NCBI GenBank assembly: GCA_900100835.1
Contig: FNCM01000003.1
Span: 1-64,000 of the forward strand
Direction of reading: 5' to 3'
Source: Selenomonas sp. WCT3
Lineage (GTDB): Bacteria > Bacillota > Negativicutes > Selenomonadales > Selenomonadaceae
Length of the DNA stretch: 64,000 bases
Shown here: positions 36,226 through 45,622 of the stretch, one piece after another
How the letters are laid out: each line of letters begins with the position of its first letter
Position numbering within the stretch: the stretch's first letter is position 1
Program-made: the position numbers and the translations under genes
Notes under the pieces: generated by a model
What the model was told of the DNA's origin: nothing
Databases searched by the model: none
Seen by the model: only the letters and a program-made list of their open reading frames with translations

Positions 36226-39200
36226 ATGAGCAAACAGATGAAAACGATGGACGGCAACCAGGCTGCCGCCTACATCTCCTATGCTTTCACGGACGTTGCG
36301 GCAATCTATCCGATTACGCCGTCTTCTCCGATGGCTGAGCATGTGGACGAGGATGCGGCCAAAGGCAAGAAAAACCTTTTCGGTCAGACGGTCCGTGTCA
36401 TCGAGTTGCAGTCCGAGGCTGGCGCAGCAGGTGCCGTTCACGGTTCCCTGCAAGCTGGTGCGCTGACGACTACCTATACGGCATCCCAGGGCTTCCTGCT
36501 GATGATTCCAAATCTTTATAAAGTAGCCGGTGAGCTGCTGCCGGGCGTATTCCATGTATCGGCACGTGCACTGGCCGCTAACTCGCTGAACATCTTTGGC
36601 GACCACCAGGATGTCATGGCAGCTCGCCAGACGGGCTGCGCTATGCTGGCTGAGGCAAGCGTACAGGAGGTCATGGACCTTTCGGCCGTGGCACATCTCG
36701 TTGCCATCAAGGGCCGCGTTCCGTTCATCAACTTTTTCGACGGTTTCCGCACGTCCCATGAAATCCAGAAAATCGAAATGGTCGACTACGAGGACCTCTC
36801 GAAGATTCTCGATTGGGATGCGGTGAAAGAATTCCGCCGCCGTGCTTTGAATCCGGATCATCCGGTTATCCGCGGTACAGCAACGAACCCGGATGTATAT
36901 TTTCAGAGCCGCGAAGCTTCCAATGAATACTATCAGGCGCTGCCAGATCTCGTTGAAGAAGCCATGGCTGACATGGCAAAAATCACGGGCCGTGAGCATC
37001 ATCTCTTCGATTACTATGGTGCCGAGGATGCAGACCGCATCATCATCGCTATGGGGTCGGTTTGCCAGGCAGTCCAGGAGACGGTCGACTACCTCAACCA
37101 GAACGGTGAGAAAGTCGGTCTCATGAACGTGCATCTCTATCGTCCCTTCTCCCTCAAGCACTTCTTCCAGTTCCTGCCGAAGACGGTCAAGAAAGTTGCT
37201 GTCCTCGACCATACGAAAGAGCCGGGTTCGCTGGGCGAGCCGCTTTACCTCGATGTCAAGGCTGCGTTCTACAACTCCGACATGAATCCGATTATCATCG
37301 GCGGCCGTTTCGGTCTTGGCGGCAAAGACACGACGCCGGATCAGATTTTTGCGGTATTCGAGGAACTCAAGAAAGATGCTCCGAAAGATGGCTTCACCAT
37401 TGGTATCGAAGACGATGTCACGAACACGAGCCTCGCACCGGTCATGAGCGATGTTGACCTGACGCCGGCAGGCACGACGGCTTGCAAGTTCTGGGGTCTC
37501 GGTTCTGACGGTACGGTCGGTGCCAACAAGAGCGCCATCAAGATTATCGGCGATAAGACGGACATGTACGCCCAGGCATACTTTGCCTATGACTCCAAGA
37601 AGTCCGGCGGTATCACGATGAGCCATCTGCGCTTCGGCAAACAGCCGATCAACAGCCCATACCTCATCAACAAAGCGGACTTTATCTCCTGCTCCCAGCA
37701 GTCCTATGTCTACAAATATGACCTGCTGGCTGGGCTCAAGAAAGGCGGCAAGTTCCTTCTGAACACGACCTGGTCCGATGAGGAACTGACCAAACATCTG
37801 CCGGCTTACATGAAACGTTTCATTGCCAAGAACAACATCGAGTTCTACACGGTAAATGCTGTAGATATCGCGAAAGAACTTGGCCTTGGTGGCCGCTTCA
37901 ACATGGTTATGCAGTCTGCATTCTTCAAGATTGCAAACATCATTCCTATCGATACGGCTGTGGACTACCTCAAGGATGCTGTCGTTAAATCCTACGGCAA
38001 GAAGGGCCAGAAGATTGTCGATATGAACAACGGTGCCATCGACAAGGGTATCGAAGCACTGCACCGCGTAACGGTACCGGCTGATTGGGCTAATGCCGAG
38101 GATGAAGCGGCAGAGAAGAAGAACGCTCCGGCCTTCATTACGGAAATCCAGGATGTCATGAACCGTCAGGAAGGCGACAAGCTGCCGGTTTCCAAATTCG
38201 CAGGCGAAATGGCTGACGGCACGTTCCCGCTGGGCGGCACGGCTTATGAGAAACGCGGCACCGCGATCAGCGTTCCCGTTTGGGATGCGGAAAAATGCAT
38301 TGGCTGCAACAAGTGCTCCTATGTCTGCCCGCATGCTACGATTCGCCCGGTACTGACGACAGAGGAAGAACTGGCTGCTGCTCCGGAAGGTTTCCCGTCC
38401 AAGAAGACGAAAGCAATCAAGGATTATAACTTCACGGTGGCTGTATCCACGATGGACTGCCTCGGCTGCGGCAACTGTGCACAGGTCTGCCCGGTCAAGG
38501 CTCTCGATATGAAGCCGCTGGATGATGAGCTCAAGGCTCAGCAGGTATACTTCGACTATGGCGTTGATGCGAAGAAGGTCGCTCCGAAGAAGAATCCGAT
38601 GAAGAAAGAAACGGTTCTTGGCTCGCAGTTCGAACAGCCGCTGTTTGAATTCTCCGGTGCCTGCGCTGGCTGCGGCGAGACGCCGTATGCAAAACTTCTG
38701 ACACAGCTCTTCGGTGACCGCATGATGATTGCCAATGCTACGGGCTGCTCCTCCATCTGGGGCGGCAGTGCACCGGCTATGCCGTACACAAAAAACCACC
38801 TGGGTCATGGTCCGGCATGGGGCAACTCCCTGTTCGAGGATAATGCAGAGTTCGGCCTTGGCATGTTCCTCGGCACGAAATCTGTTCGCGACAGCTTGGC
38901 AGCCGATGCTAAAGCTGCCGTTGAAGCAGGCAAGGGCAGTGCTGAGCTGCAGACTGCTTTGACCGACTGGGTCGAGAACCTCAACAACGGCAATGGCACC
39001 CGCGAGCGCGCTGATAAACTCACGGCTCTGCTCGAAGCAGAAAAGGGCAGCGACGAACTGCTGAACAAACTCTACGAGAACAACGACTACTTCGTCAAAC
39101 GTTCCCAGTGGATTTTCGGTGGCGACGGCTGGGCTTACGATATCGGTTACGGCGGTGTCGACCATGTCCTGGCATCGGGCGAAGACGTCAACGTATTCGT

Positions 39201-39750
39201 ATTCGATACCGAGGTTTACTCCAACACGGGCGGCCAGGCATCGAAAGCTACGCCGGCAGCAGCTATCGCACAGTTCGCCGCAGCTGGTAAGAAGACGAAG
39301 AAAAAAGACCTGGGTATGATGGCTCGTACCTATGGCTACGTCTATGTGGCTCAGGTTGCTATGGGCGCTGACCAGAATCAGCTCCTCAAAGCAATCACTG
39401 AGGCCGAGGCATATCCAGGCCCGTCCCTCATCATTGCTTATGCACCGTGCATCAACCACGGTATCCGCAAGGGCATGGGCTGCAGCCAGCTCGAGGCAAA
39501 ACTCGCTGTCGAGTGCGGCTACTGGGCAAACTATCGTTACAACCCGCAGCTCGTTGGTACGGATAAGAATCCGTTCAGCCTCGACTCCAAAGAACCGGAC
39601 TTTGACAAGTTCCAGGAATTCCTCATGGGTGAGAACCGCTACATCAATCTCAAGCGTTCCTTCCCAGAAGCAGCAGAGGCGCTCTTCGAGAAGACCCAGA
39701 ATGATGCTAAGACCCGCTATGAGGGTTACAAAGCGTTGGCTGGTAAATAA
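36226..39750 (+). CDS. nifJ: Pyruvate:ferredoxin (flavodoxin) oxidoreductase, single chain
   Basis: The homodimeric enzyme oxidises pyruvate to acetyl-CoA and CO2, reducing ferredoxin. Domain order is as in the known 1170-aa enzymes: domain I with YPITPSSPMAEHVDE (residues 25-40), domain II, domain III (gamma), a two-cluster ferredoxin domain with CIGCNKCSYVCPHA (near 690) and CLGCGNCAQVCP (near 745), then the ThDP domain with CAGCGETPYAKLL and GDGWAYDIGYGG (near 965). The C-terminal extension that protects some enzymes from oxygen seems present. Codon use is strongly biased, as for a highly expressed central enzyme. GAGGGGAG precedes ATG 36226. Confidence 0.97.
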   Translation: MSKQMKTMDGNQAAAYISYAFTDVAAIYPITPSSPMAEHVDEDAAKGKKNLFGQTVRVIELQSEAGAAGAVHGSLQAGALTTTYTASQGFLLMIPNLYKVAGELLPGVFHVSARALAANSLNIFGDHQDVMAARQTGCAMLAEASVQEVMDLSAVAHLVAIKGRVPFINFFDGFRTSHEIQKIEMVDYEDLSKILDWDAVKEFRRRALNPDHPVIRGTATNPDVYFQSREASNEYYQALPDLVEEAMADMAKITGREHHLFDYYGAEDADRIIIAMGSVCQAVQETVDYLNQNGEKVGLMNVHLYRPFSLKHFFQFLPKTVKKVAVLDHTKEPGSLGEPLYLDVKAAFYNSDMNPIIIGGRFGLGGKDTTPDQIFAVFEELKKDAPKDGFTIGIEDDVTNTSLAPVMSDVDLTPAGTTACKFWGLGSDGTVGANKSAIKIIGDKTDMYAQAYFAYDSKKSGGITMSHLRFGKQPINSPYLINKADFISCSQQSYVYKYDLLAGLKKGGKFLLNTTWSDEELTKHLPAYMKRFIAKNNIEFYTVNAVDIAKELGLGGRFNMVMQSAFFKIANIIPIDTAVDYLKDAVVKSYGKKGQKIVDMNNGAIDKGIEALHRVTVPADWANAEDEAAEKKNAPAFITEIQDVMNRQEGDKLPVSKFAGEMADGTFPLGGTAYEKRGTAISVPVWDAEKCIGCNKCSYVCPHATIRPVLTTEEELAAAPEGFPSKKTKAIKDYNFTVAVSTMDCLGCGNCAQVCPVKALDMKPLDDELKAQQVYFDYGVDAKKVAPKKNPMKKETVLGSQFEQPLFEFSGACAGCGETPYAKLLTQLFGDRMMIANATGCSSIWGGSAPAMPYTKNHLGHGPAWGNSLFEDNAEFGLGMFLGTKSVRDSLAADAKAAVEAGKGSAELQTALTDWVENLNNGNGTRERADKLTALLEAEKGSDELLNKLYENNDYFVKRSQWIFGGDGWAYDIGYGGVDHVLASGEDVNVFVFDTEVYSNTGGQASKATPAAAIAQFAAAGKKTKKKDLGMMARTYGYVYVAQVAMGADQNQLLKAITEAEAYPGPSLIIAYAPCINHGIRKGMGCSQLEAKLAVECGYWANYRYNPQLVGTDKNPFSLDSKEPDFDKFQEFLMGENRYINLKRSFPEAAEALFEKTQNDAKTRYEGYKALAGK

Positions 39751-39776
39751 TCAAGCGAATCAATAAGCGTTAAATG

Positions 39777-39816
39777 CGAGCCCGCTCTCAATTGTAGAGA
39801 GCGGGCTCGTTTTTTA
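39777..39816 (+). terminator. Terminator of pyruvate:ferredoxin oxidoreductase
   Basis: GCGAGCCCGCTCTC pairs with GAGAGCGGGCTCG, followed by TTTTTT; the loop is AATTGTA. Confidence 0.95.
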
Positions 39817-39860
39817 TCCGAAATTTTGGGGCGAGGCTGCTTTTTAGCTGATCACTTCAT

Positions 39861-40504
<644 letters not shown>

Positions 40505-40578
40505 CAAATAACGTAACAAAAACTTGAACTTGTTTAGTTATTGCGCTATTATTTAAAGTAAAAAGGAGGAAAAGCGAA

Positions 40579-42030
40579 ATGATAACCGAAGAACTTGTTG
40601 AATTAACAAAGTGGATTTTAGAAAAAAAGACAGAAAGACAGGATTTAGAAATCAAAACAGCTCATGGCGGTTGTCCCAAACGGCTTTATGATACATTGTC
40701 TAGCTTTTCCAATCAAGATGGCGGCGGTATTCTCTTTTTTGGGATAGATGAAAAAGAAGGATTTAAGTTATCGGGAGTATATGACTTGCAGGATTTGCAG
40801 AAAAAAGTAGTGGAACAGTGTAATCAGATGGTTCCGCCTGTACGGGCCGTTTTTACGGTAGCGGAGGTAAACGGTTTTGATGTGTGTTCGGCAGAAATTC
40901 CCGGTTTGGAGTTATCAGAACGTCCTTGTTATTACAAAGGGGCAGGGCGTCTAAAGGGAGCTTACACCCGCGTGGGCGATGACGATATGGTAATGACGGA
41001 GTATGAACTGTATAGTTACGAAGCATTTTGTAAACATCTTCATGATGACGAGCGTCCTGTTGAACGGGCAATTATCGAGGATTTAGATGCACGAATGCTG
41101 AATTCTTACATGCAGGAAAAAAAGGCAGAGCGTCCTGGGTTTGCTCAACTGACTGATGCACGGGCCTATGAATTAATGGATATTCTGCGTGACGGTAAGC
41201 CGACTTTGGCTGCTGTTATGAATATGGGAATCTATCCGCAGGGATTTATGCCGCAGCTTTGTATCACGGCAGTGGTAGTTCCTGGGGAGAATATTGGCGA
41301 TACGGATGACCACGATATTCGATTTAGTGATAATAAGCGAATTGAGGGAACCTTAGCCGAGCAGGTCCGTGAAGCAATAGCTTTTTGTAAACGAAATATG
41401 AAGACCCAACCGGTCATCGATAAGCAAACTGGCGAGCGCAGGGATATTGATGAATATCCCGTAGCAGCAATCCGAGAAGCAATTCTAAATGCGGTAATCC
41501 ATCGAGATTATAGTATCTATACAGAGGGGACTCCGATACAAGTGGTTTTGTATCGAAATCGGTTGGAGGTTCACAGTCCGGGAAATTTATATGGGCGGAT
41601 GACCGTAGACCAATTGGGGGTGGCTAAACCAGACCTCCGAAATCCTGCTTTAGCGACGATGACCGAAGCATTGACTCGGGCCGAAAATCGTTACTCAGGG
41701 ATACTGACGATGCGAAGAGAGATGAAGCTCAGTGGATTGCCAGAGCCTGTTTTTGAAAATCGTCGAAATGAATTTGTCGTGACGTTCTATAACACGCAGG
41801 AGCAACAGGAAAATACAGCGGAGAATACACCGGAATCGGTAAAAGCTTCTTTGTTGGATTTTTGCCGAACACCACGTACAAGAGCAGAACTTAAAGACTA
41901 CATGAATATAAGTACGTTCACGTATATCTATAATCGGTATATAGTGCCATTGGTTGAAGCTGGTCAGTTGGAACTCACTTTGCCAGACAAACCACGAAGC
42001 AGAAATCAGCGCTATCGGACCATACAATAA
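40579..42030 (+). CDS. AlbA/Schlafen-domain ATP-binding protein
   Basis: The N-terminal AlbA_2 (Schlafen-like) domain covers about 15-140, with TERQDLEIKTA and LSSFSNQDGGGILFFGID as landmarks. A C-terminal GHKL-type ATPase-like region shows REAILNAVIHRDYSIY (near 305) and HSPGNLYGRM. The last 60 residues look like a winged helix. Such proteins are often annotated as transcriptional regulators or are found in mobile and defence regions; the function here is unknown. AAAGGAGG precedes ATG 40579. It lies 74 bases after the recombinase and is moderately AT-rich compared with the flanking housekeeping genes. Confidence 0.8.
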   Translation: MITEELVELTKWILEKKTERQDLEIKTAHGGCPKRLYDTLSSFSNQDGGGILFFGIDEKEGFKLSGVYDLQDLQKKVVEQCNQMVPPVRAVFTVAEVNGFDVCSAEIPGLELSERPCYYKGAGRLKGAYTRVGDDDMVMTEYELYSYEAFCKHLHDDERPVERAIIEDLDARMLNSYMQEKKAERPGFAQLTDARAYELMDILRDGKPTLAAVMNMGIYPQGFMPQLCITAVVVPGENIGDTDDHDIRFSDNKRIEGTLAEQVREAIAFCKRNMKTQPVIDKQTGERRDIDEYPVAAIREAILNAVIHRDYSIYTEGTPIQVVLYRNRLEVHSPGNLYGRMTVDQLGVAKPDLRNPALATMTEALTRAENRYSGILTMRREMKLSGLPEPVFENRRNEFVVTFYNTQEQQENTAENTPESVKASLLDFCRTPRTRAELKDYMNISTFTYIYNRYIVPLVEAGQLELTLPDKPRSRNQRYRTIQ

Positions 42031-42041
42031 AATAAGGGATA

Positions 42042-42095
42042 AAAAGCCAGCCACACAGGTTACTACATAGTTTCCTGTGTGGCTGGCTTTTCTTT
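42042..42095 (+). terminator. Terminator after the AlbA-domain gene
   Basis: AAAAGCCAGCCACACAGG pairs with CCTGTGTGGCTGGCTTTT, an 18-bp perfect stem with a 14-base loop followed by CTTTT. Confidence 0.92.
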
Positions 42096-42109
42096 TGCGT
42101 TATGGAAAT

Positions 42110-42137
42110 TGTCTCATAAAGTGTACTTTTTGACAAA
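42110..42137. repeat. Repeat copy 1 (TGTCTCA element)
   Basis: This 28-base element matches 42257-42284 at 24 of 28 positions in direct orientation. Its core AAAGTGTACTTTTTGA is also matched exactly by the reverse complement of copy 2. It may be the end of a lost insertion sequence or MITE. Confidence 0.6.
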
Positions 42138-42210
42138 TAGGGAACATCGTCCTAAATCCACTCGAATAATCTCAAAACCTATAAATCCGTACACAAAAAG
42201 CGTTGAAAAA

Positions 42211-42239
42211 TGGACATTTGTAGCTCCTTTTGTTATAAT
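42211..42239 (+). promoter_or_regulatory. Promoter of the surface-glycan locus
   Basis: TGGACA (42211-42216) and TATAAT (42234-42239) are 17 bp apart, between the two repeat copies and 114 bases before the first gene. The rest of the 320-base gap from 42031 holds the terminator and the repeats. Confidence 0.65.
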
Positions 42240-42256
42240 GGGGCTTGTGAATGTAC

Positions 42257-42284
42257 TGTCTCAAAAAGTACACTTTTTGATAAA
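42257..42284. repeat. Repeat copy 2 (TGTCTCA element)
   Basis: Second copy, 147 bases after the first. It lies just downstream of the locus promoter, so it would be in the transcribed leader, and its core AAAAAGTACACTTTTT is nearly self-complementary. Confidence 0.6.
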
Positions 42285-42352
42285 CATCGCACTTATTCAT
42301 CGATGTATAAACTACATGAAATCTAACAACACAAAAGGAGCAGGGTAACGAT

Positions 42353-43702
42353 ATGGAAAACGAAGAGAGCATTGACCTGGGACGACTCATGCAGATCATG
42401 CTGGAGCGAAAGAAGGTAGTAGGCGGCATCGTCGCCGGTTGTACGGCACTGGCGATTGGTACCGCCTTCATCCTGCCGAAACAGTACGAGTCCACCACCC
42501 TCGTCCAGACCCGCAGTGCGGGTAAGGACATCGGTGGTGCGGCTGCTATGGCTGCCGCTATGGGGATTAATATCGGTGGCAGCAGTTCCAATGCTTCGCC
42601 GCTCAATTACATCGAGTTGATGAAAAGCCGCCGGGTTCTCGAACCGATTATCGATGAAATCGAGTGGCCGGATGATAAGAAACCGGATGCAAAGGCCTTT
42701 GCCAAGAAGAACCTCAAAATCGAGAATACCAAGCAGACCAACCTCATCACGGTAACGGCAACTGGCCGTACGCCGGAAGAAGCGCAGCTGATTTCCCAGG
42801 GTGTTGTGGATAACTTCCTCACGATGCAGACGGAAAACAGCCAGCAGACCCAGAGCCTCTTGGTTACCTTCCTCAACGACCGTATCGAAAATGCCAAACA
42901 GGAAGCAGACGATGCGGCAGCAAAACTGGCTGCTTTCCAGAAAGAGCATAAGCTCTATAGTCCCAGTGACCAAGCAAAGCTTGCTATCGAACAGTTAAAC
43001 GCCTATGACAAAACCATTGGTGAAATGCAGGTAGCGCAGAAATCGGCCCAGGCTCAGTACGACGTCGCTACCCAGAAACTCGGCGAACAGAAAGCTGGAG
43101 CTGCCAGCTACAACATCAACGATAACAGCACCGTCCAGAGCATCCGTGCGCAGATTGTCGCGAAGGAAGTCGAACTCGTCGGCCTGCGCCAGAAATATAC
43201 CGACAATCATCCGTCTGTTATCGCGGCACAGCGTCAGCTGACTCAGCTGAGTCAGTCGTTATCCGATGAAGTCGGTGCCGTCGTGAACTCTAACGCCGCC
43301 AGCCTCAACAGCGCCCAGATGGAACTGTTAAAGAACCAGGCGGTAGCCCAGGCACAGGCCAGCGCCGCCAGCGCCAGCGAAGCGGCCATTAAGGCGAAAA
43401 AAGCCGAGAAAGAAACAGAAATCTCGCAGCTCCCAGAAGCCGTCATGGACTACATCAAACTCGAAAGCGACGCGAAAATCAAACAGCAAATCTACACCAG
43501 CCTCGTCCAGCAGTGCGAACAGGATAAAATCCAGGAAGCCATGGAAAGCATGGACATCCAAATCATCGATGCGGCAAATCTGCCCGATGAAGGTAAGCCG
43601 GCGGCACCTAGAAAGAAACTAATCACAGCGATTGGCTTTGTTGTCGGCTGTTTGATTAGCTTTGGCTATGGACTGATTTGTTATAAACGAGAAGAGGTTT
43701 GA
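42353..43702 (+). CDS. Polysaccharide chain-length determinant (Wzz family)
   Basis: An inner-membrane co-polymerase that sets glycan chain length. The N-terminal Wzz domain has one membrane helix (about 22-42), a long periplasmic coiled-coil part rich in Ala, Gln and Lys (about 170-390), and a second helix near the C-terminus (about 422-442) after the Pro-rich PAAPRKK. No BY-kinase domain is fused, and no Wza or kinase gene is adjacent, which fits an O-antigen-like Wzy system rather than a capsule exporter. AAAGGAG precedes the start by about ten bases. Confidence 0.88.
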   Translation: MENEESIDLGRLMQIMLERKKVVGGIVAGCTALAIGTAFILPKQYESTTLVQTRSAGKDIGGAAAMAAAMGINIGGSSSNASPLNYIELMKSRRVLEPIIDEIEWPDDKKPDAKAFAKKNLKIENTKQTNLITVTATGRTPEEAQLISQGVVDNFLTMQTENSQQTQSLLVTFLNDRIENAKQEADDAAAKLAAFQKEHKLYSPSDQAKLAIEQLNAYDKTIGEMQVAQKSAQAQYDVATQKLGEQKAGAASYNINDNSTVQSIRAQIVAKEVELVGLRQKYTDNHPSVIAAQRQLTQLSQSLSDEVGAVVNSNAASLNSAQMELLKNQAVAQAQASAASASEAAIKAKKAEKETEISQLPEAVMDYIKLESDAKIKQQIYTSLVQQCEQDKIQEAMESMDIQIIDAANLPDEGKPAAPRKKLITAIGFVVGCLISFGYGLICYKREEV

Positions 43703-43703
43703 C

Positions 43704-45536
43704 GTGTTGGCTTATCTACGACAAATACGAGACAAACTAAAACTGCTGTTAATCGATGCCATAATCCTGGCCGTGATGCCATTAGTAGCATTGTTGCTTC
43801 GTTTCGAAGGTGTCGTTCCCGCTGCGGAGTTTGATACGTTTCGGGTATGCTTGCCATGGATGGTGTTGATTTCACTGGCCATCTTTTATTTCTACGGGAT
43901 GTATCACCGCATTTGGCACTATGCACGTATTCGTGATCTCATTGCGATAATTGGTGCCATAACCCTATCACAAGCTATTGTCTTTTTGATTATATCCATG
44001 GCGGCGATTCCCGTGCCGCGCAGTGTCATCATCCTGACCTGGGTGCTTATGATTTGTGCCGTGGGAGCTAGCCGTCTGGCCTATAAAGTCAATTTGGACT
44101 TGGTCACAGAATCCCAAGGGGATAGAAAAAATCTCCTCATCGTTGGTGCTGGCGATGCTGGCGCCATGCTGGTGCGGGAACTGGAACAAAAAATGACTGC
44201 AACTATTTGCATCGTCGGATTTGTTGACGATGATGTGAAAAAACAAAAGGGGCGACTCGCTGGTTTTCCGATACTCGGGACCATAAGTGAAATCCCCAAA
44301 GTAGTACAAGAACACAAAATCGACAAAATCGTTATCGCCATACCCTCGGCGGATGGGGATACCATCCGCCATATTGCGATGCAATGCCGCAAGACGGGGG
44401 CAAAAGTCCGCATCATGCCAGGAATCTACGAAATGATGACCGACGAAGTCGGCATGGGGGAGATGCGCGAAATCCGGTTGGAAGACTTGCTTCGCCGTGA
44501 TCCGATTCACCTCGACTTTGCCAAGATAACAAACTACATCGCCGGCAAAACCGTACTGATTACCGGTGCTGGCGGCTCCATTGGCTCGGAAATCTCCCGT
44601 CAAATCAGCCGCGTAGGAGCAAAAGAGATTATCCTCCTCGGCCGTGGGGAAAACAGTATTTATGAAATCCATCAAGAACTTAAACGCAAATTCCCAGAAC
44701 AGACTTATCATACGGTAATTGCCAATATCACGGATAAAGACCGCATGGCGCGAATCTTTAAAAGGTTTCAGCCGGAAGTCGTATTCCATGCTGCTGCGCA
44801 TAAACATGTTCCGTTAATGGAAATTCAGCCCGAAGAAGCTATCAGGAACAACGTCTTCGGCACGAAAAATGTGGCAGAGCTGGCAGATGAGAATCACGCA
44901 GAAATCTTCGTCTTGATTTCCACGGATAAAGCCGTAAATCCAACCAGCGTAATGGGAGCTACCAAACGCACGGCAGAACTCGTACTGCAGAAAATCAACC
45001 AGCATAGTCAGACCAAGTTCGTCACGGTAAGATTCGGCAACGTCCTCGGCAGCCGTGGCAGTGTCGTGCCGCTGTTTGAAAAACAGATTGCCGCTGGCGG
45101 CCCGGTAACCGTTACCCATAAAGAAATGACAAGATTCTTCATGACCATTCCGGAAGCTGTACAACTGGTACTCCAAGCTGGTAGTCAGGCCGAAGGCGGC
45201 GAAGTTTTCCTGTTTGACATGGGCAAACCCGTGAAAATCAAAGACATGGCCGAAGACCTCATAAGACTTCATGGCCTCGTTCCAGGCGAAGACATCCAGA
45301 TTATCTACACGGGGCTGCGTCCAGGAGAGAAACTTTACGAAGAACTCCTTACCAACGAAGAAGGTACGACTAGTACCAAACACAAGAAGATCTTTAGAGC
45401 ACAGATTCAGCCGTTGGATGAATCTGATCTTGAGCAAAGCCTGAAAACGTTGCAAGAAACCACAGACAAGCAGGTAATCCTGCAAACGCTAAAACACATG
45501 ATACCAACCTATAAAAGCAAACAGCTGGAATCCTAA
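43704..45536 (+). CDS. Membrane UDP-sugar 4,6-dehydratase (PglF/WbpM/CapD-like)
   Basis: About four N-terminal membrane helices (1-130) precede two Rossmann regions. The second, GAGGSIGSEISRQ near 290, belongs to the extended SDR fold. The catalytic region shows STDKAVNPTSVMGATKR, where Met replaces the usual Tyr, as known for the PglF/FlaA1 group. This group makes UDP-4-keto-6-deoxy-HexNAc from UDP-GlcNAc. The 610-aa length matches PglF/WbpM. The start is GTG 43704 or TTG 43707, following GAAGAGG and one base after the wzz-type stop codon. Confidence 0.9.
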   Translation: MLAYLRQIRDKLKLLLIDAIILAVMPLVALLLRFEGVVPAAEFDTFRVCLPWMVLISLAIFYFYGMYHRIWHYARIRDLIAIIGAITLSQAIVFLIISMAAIPVPRSVIILTWVLMICAVGASRLAYKVNLDLVTESQGDRKNLLIVGAGDAGAMLVRELEQKMTATICIVGFVDDDVKKQKGRLAGFPILGTISEIPKVVQEHKIDKIVIAIPSADGDTIRHIAMQCRKTGAKVRIMPGIYEMMTDEVGMGEMREIRLEDLLRRDPIHLDFAKITNYIAGKTVLITGAGGSIGSEISRQISRVGAKEIILLGRGENSIYEIHQELKRKFPEQTYHTVIANITDKDRMARIFKRFQPEVVFHAAAHKHVPLMEIQPEEAIRNNVFGTKNVAELADENHAEIFVLISTDKAVNPTSVMGATKRTAELVLQKINQHSQTKFVTVRFGNVLGSRGSVVPLFEKQIAAGGPVTVTHKEMTRFFMTIPEAVQLVLQAGSQAEGGEVFLFDMGKPVKIKDMAEDLIRLHGLVPGEDIQIIYTGLRPGEKLYEELLTNEEGTTSTKHKKIFRAQIQPLDESDLEQSLKTLQETTDKQVILQTLKHMIPTYKSKQLES

Positions 45537-45540
45537 AAAA

Positions 45541-45590
45541 GCCTCCCCCTAAGGGGGAGGGGGACCGCGAAGCGGTGGAAGGGGGGTCCA
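45541..45590. repeat. GC-rich palindromic intergenic repeat
   Basis: Two adjacent hairpins, CCTCCCCC-TAA-GGGGGAGG (45542-45560) and ACCGC-GAA-GCGGT (45564-45576), followed by GGAAGGGGGG. It looks like a dispersed REP-type element and starts five bases after the PglF-like stop codon. Confidence 0.65.
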
Positions 45591-45622
45591 GCACGAAAGG
45601 CAAGAAAGAAGGCATTCTATCA

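Noticed and set aside
36178..39459. Minus-strand open frame of over 1000 codons opposite the pyruvate:ferredoxin oxidoreductase
   Set aside because: Such long antisense frames arise from the codon bias of highly expressed genes. The plus-strand product has all catalytic motifs.
42079..42348. 89-codon plus-strand frame before the Wzz gene
   Set aside because: It begins in a terminator and crosses both repeats and the promoter, with no ribosome site.
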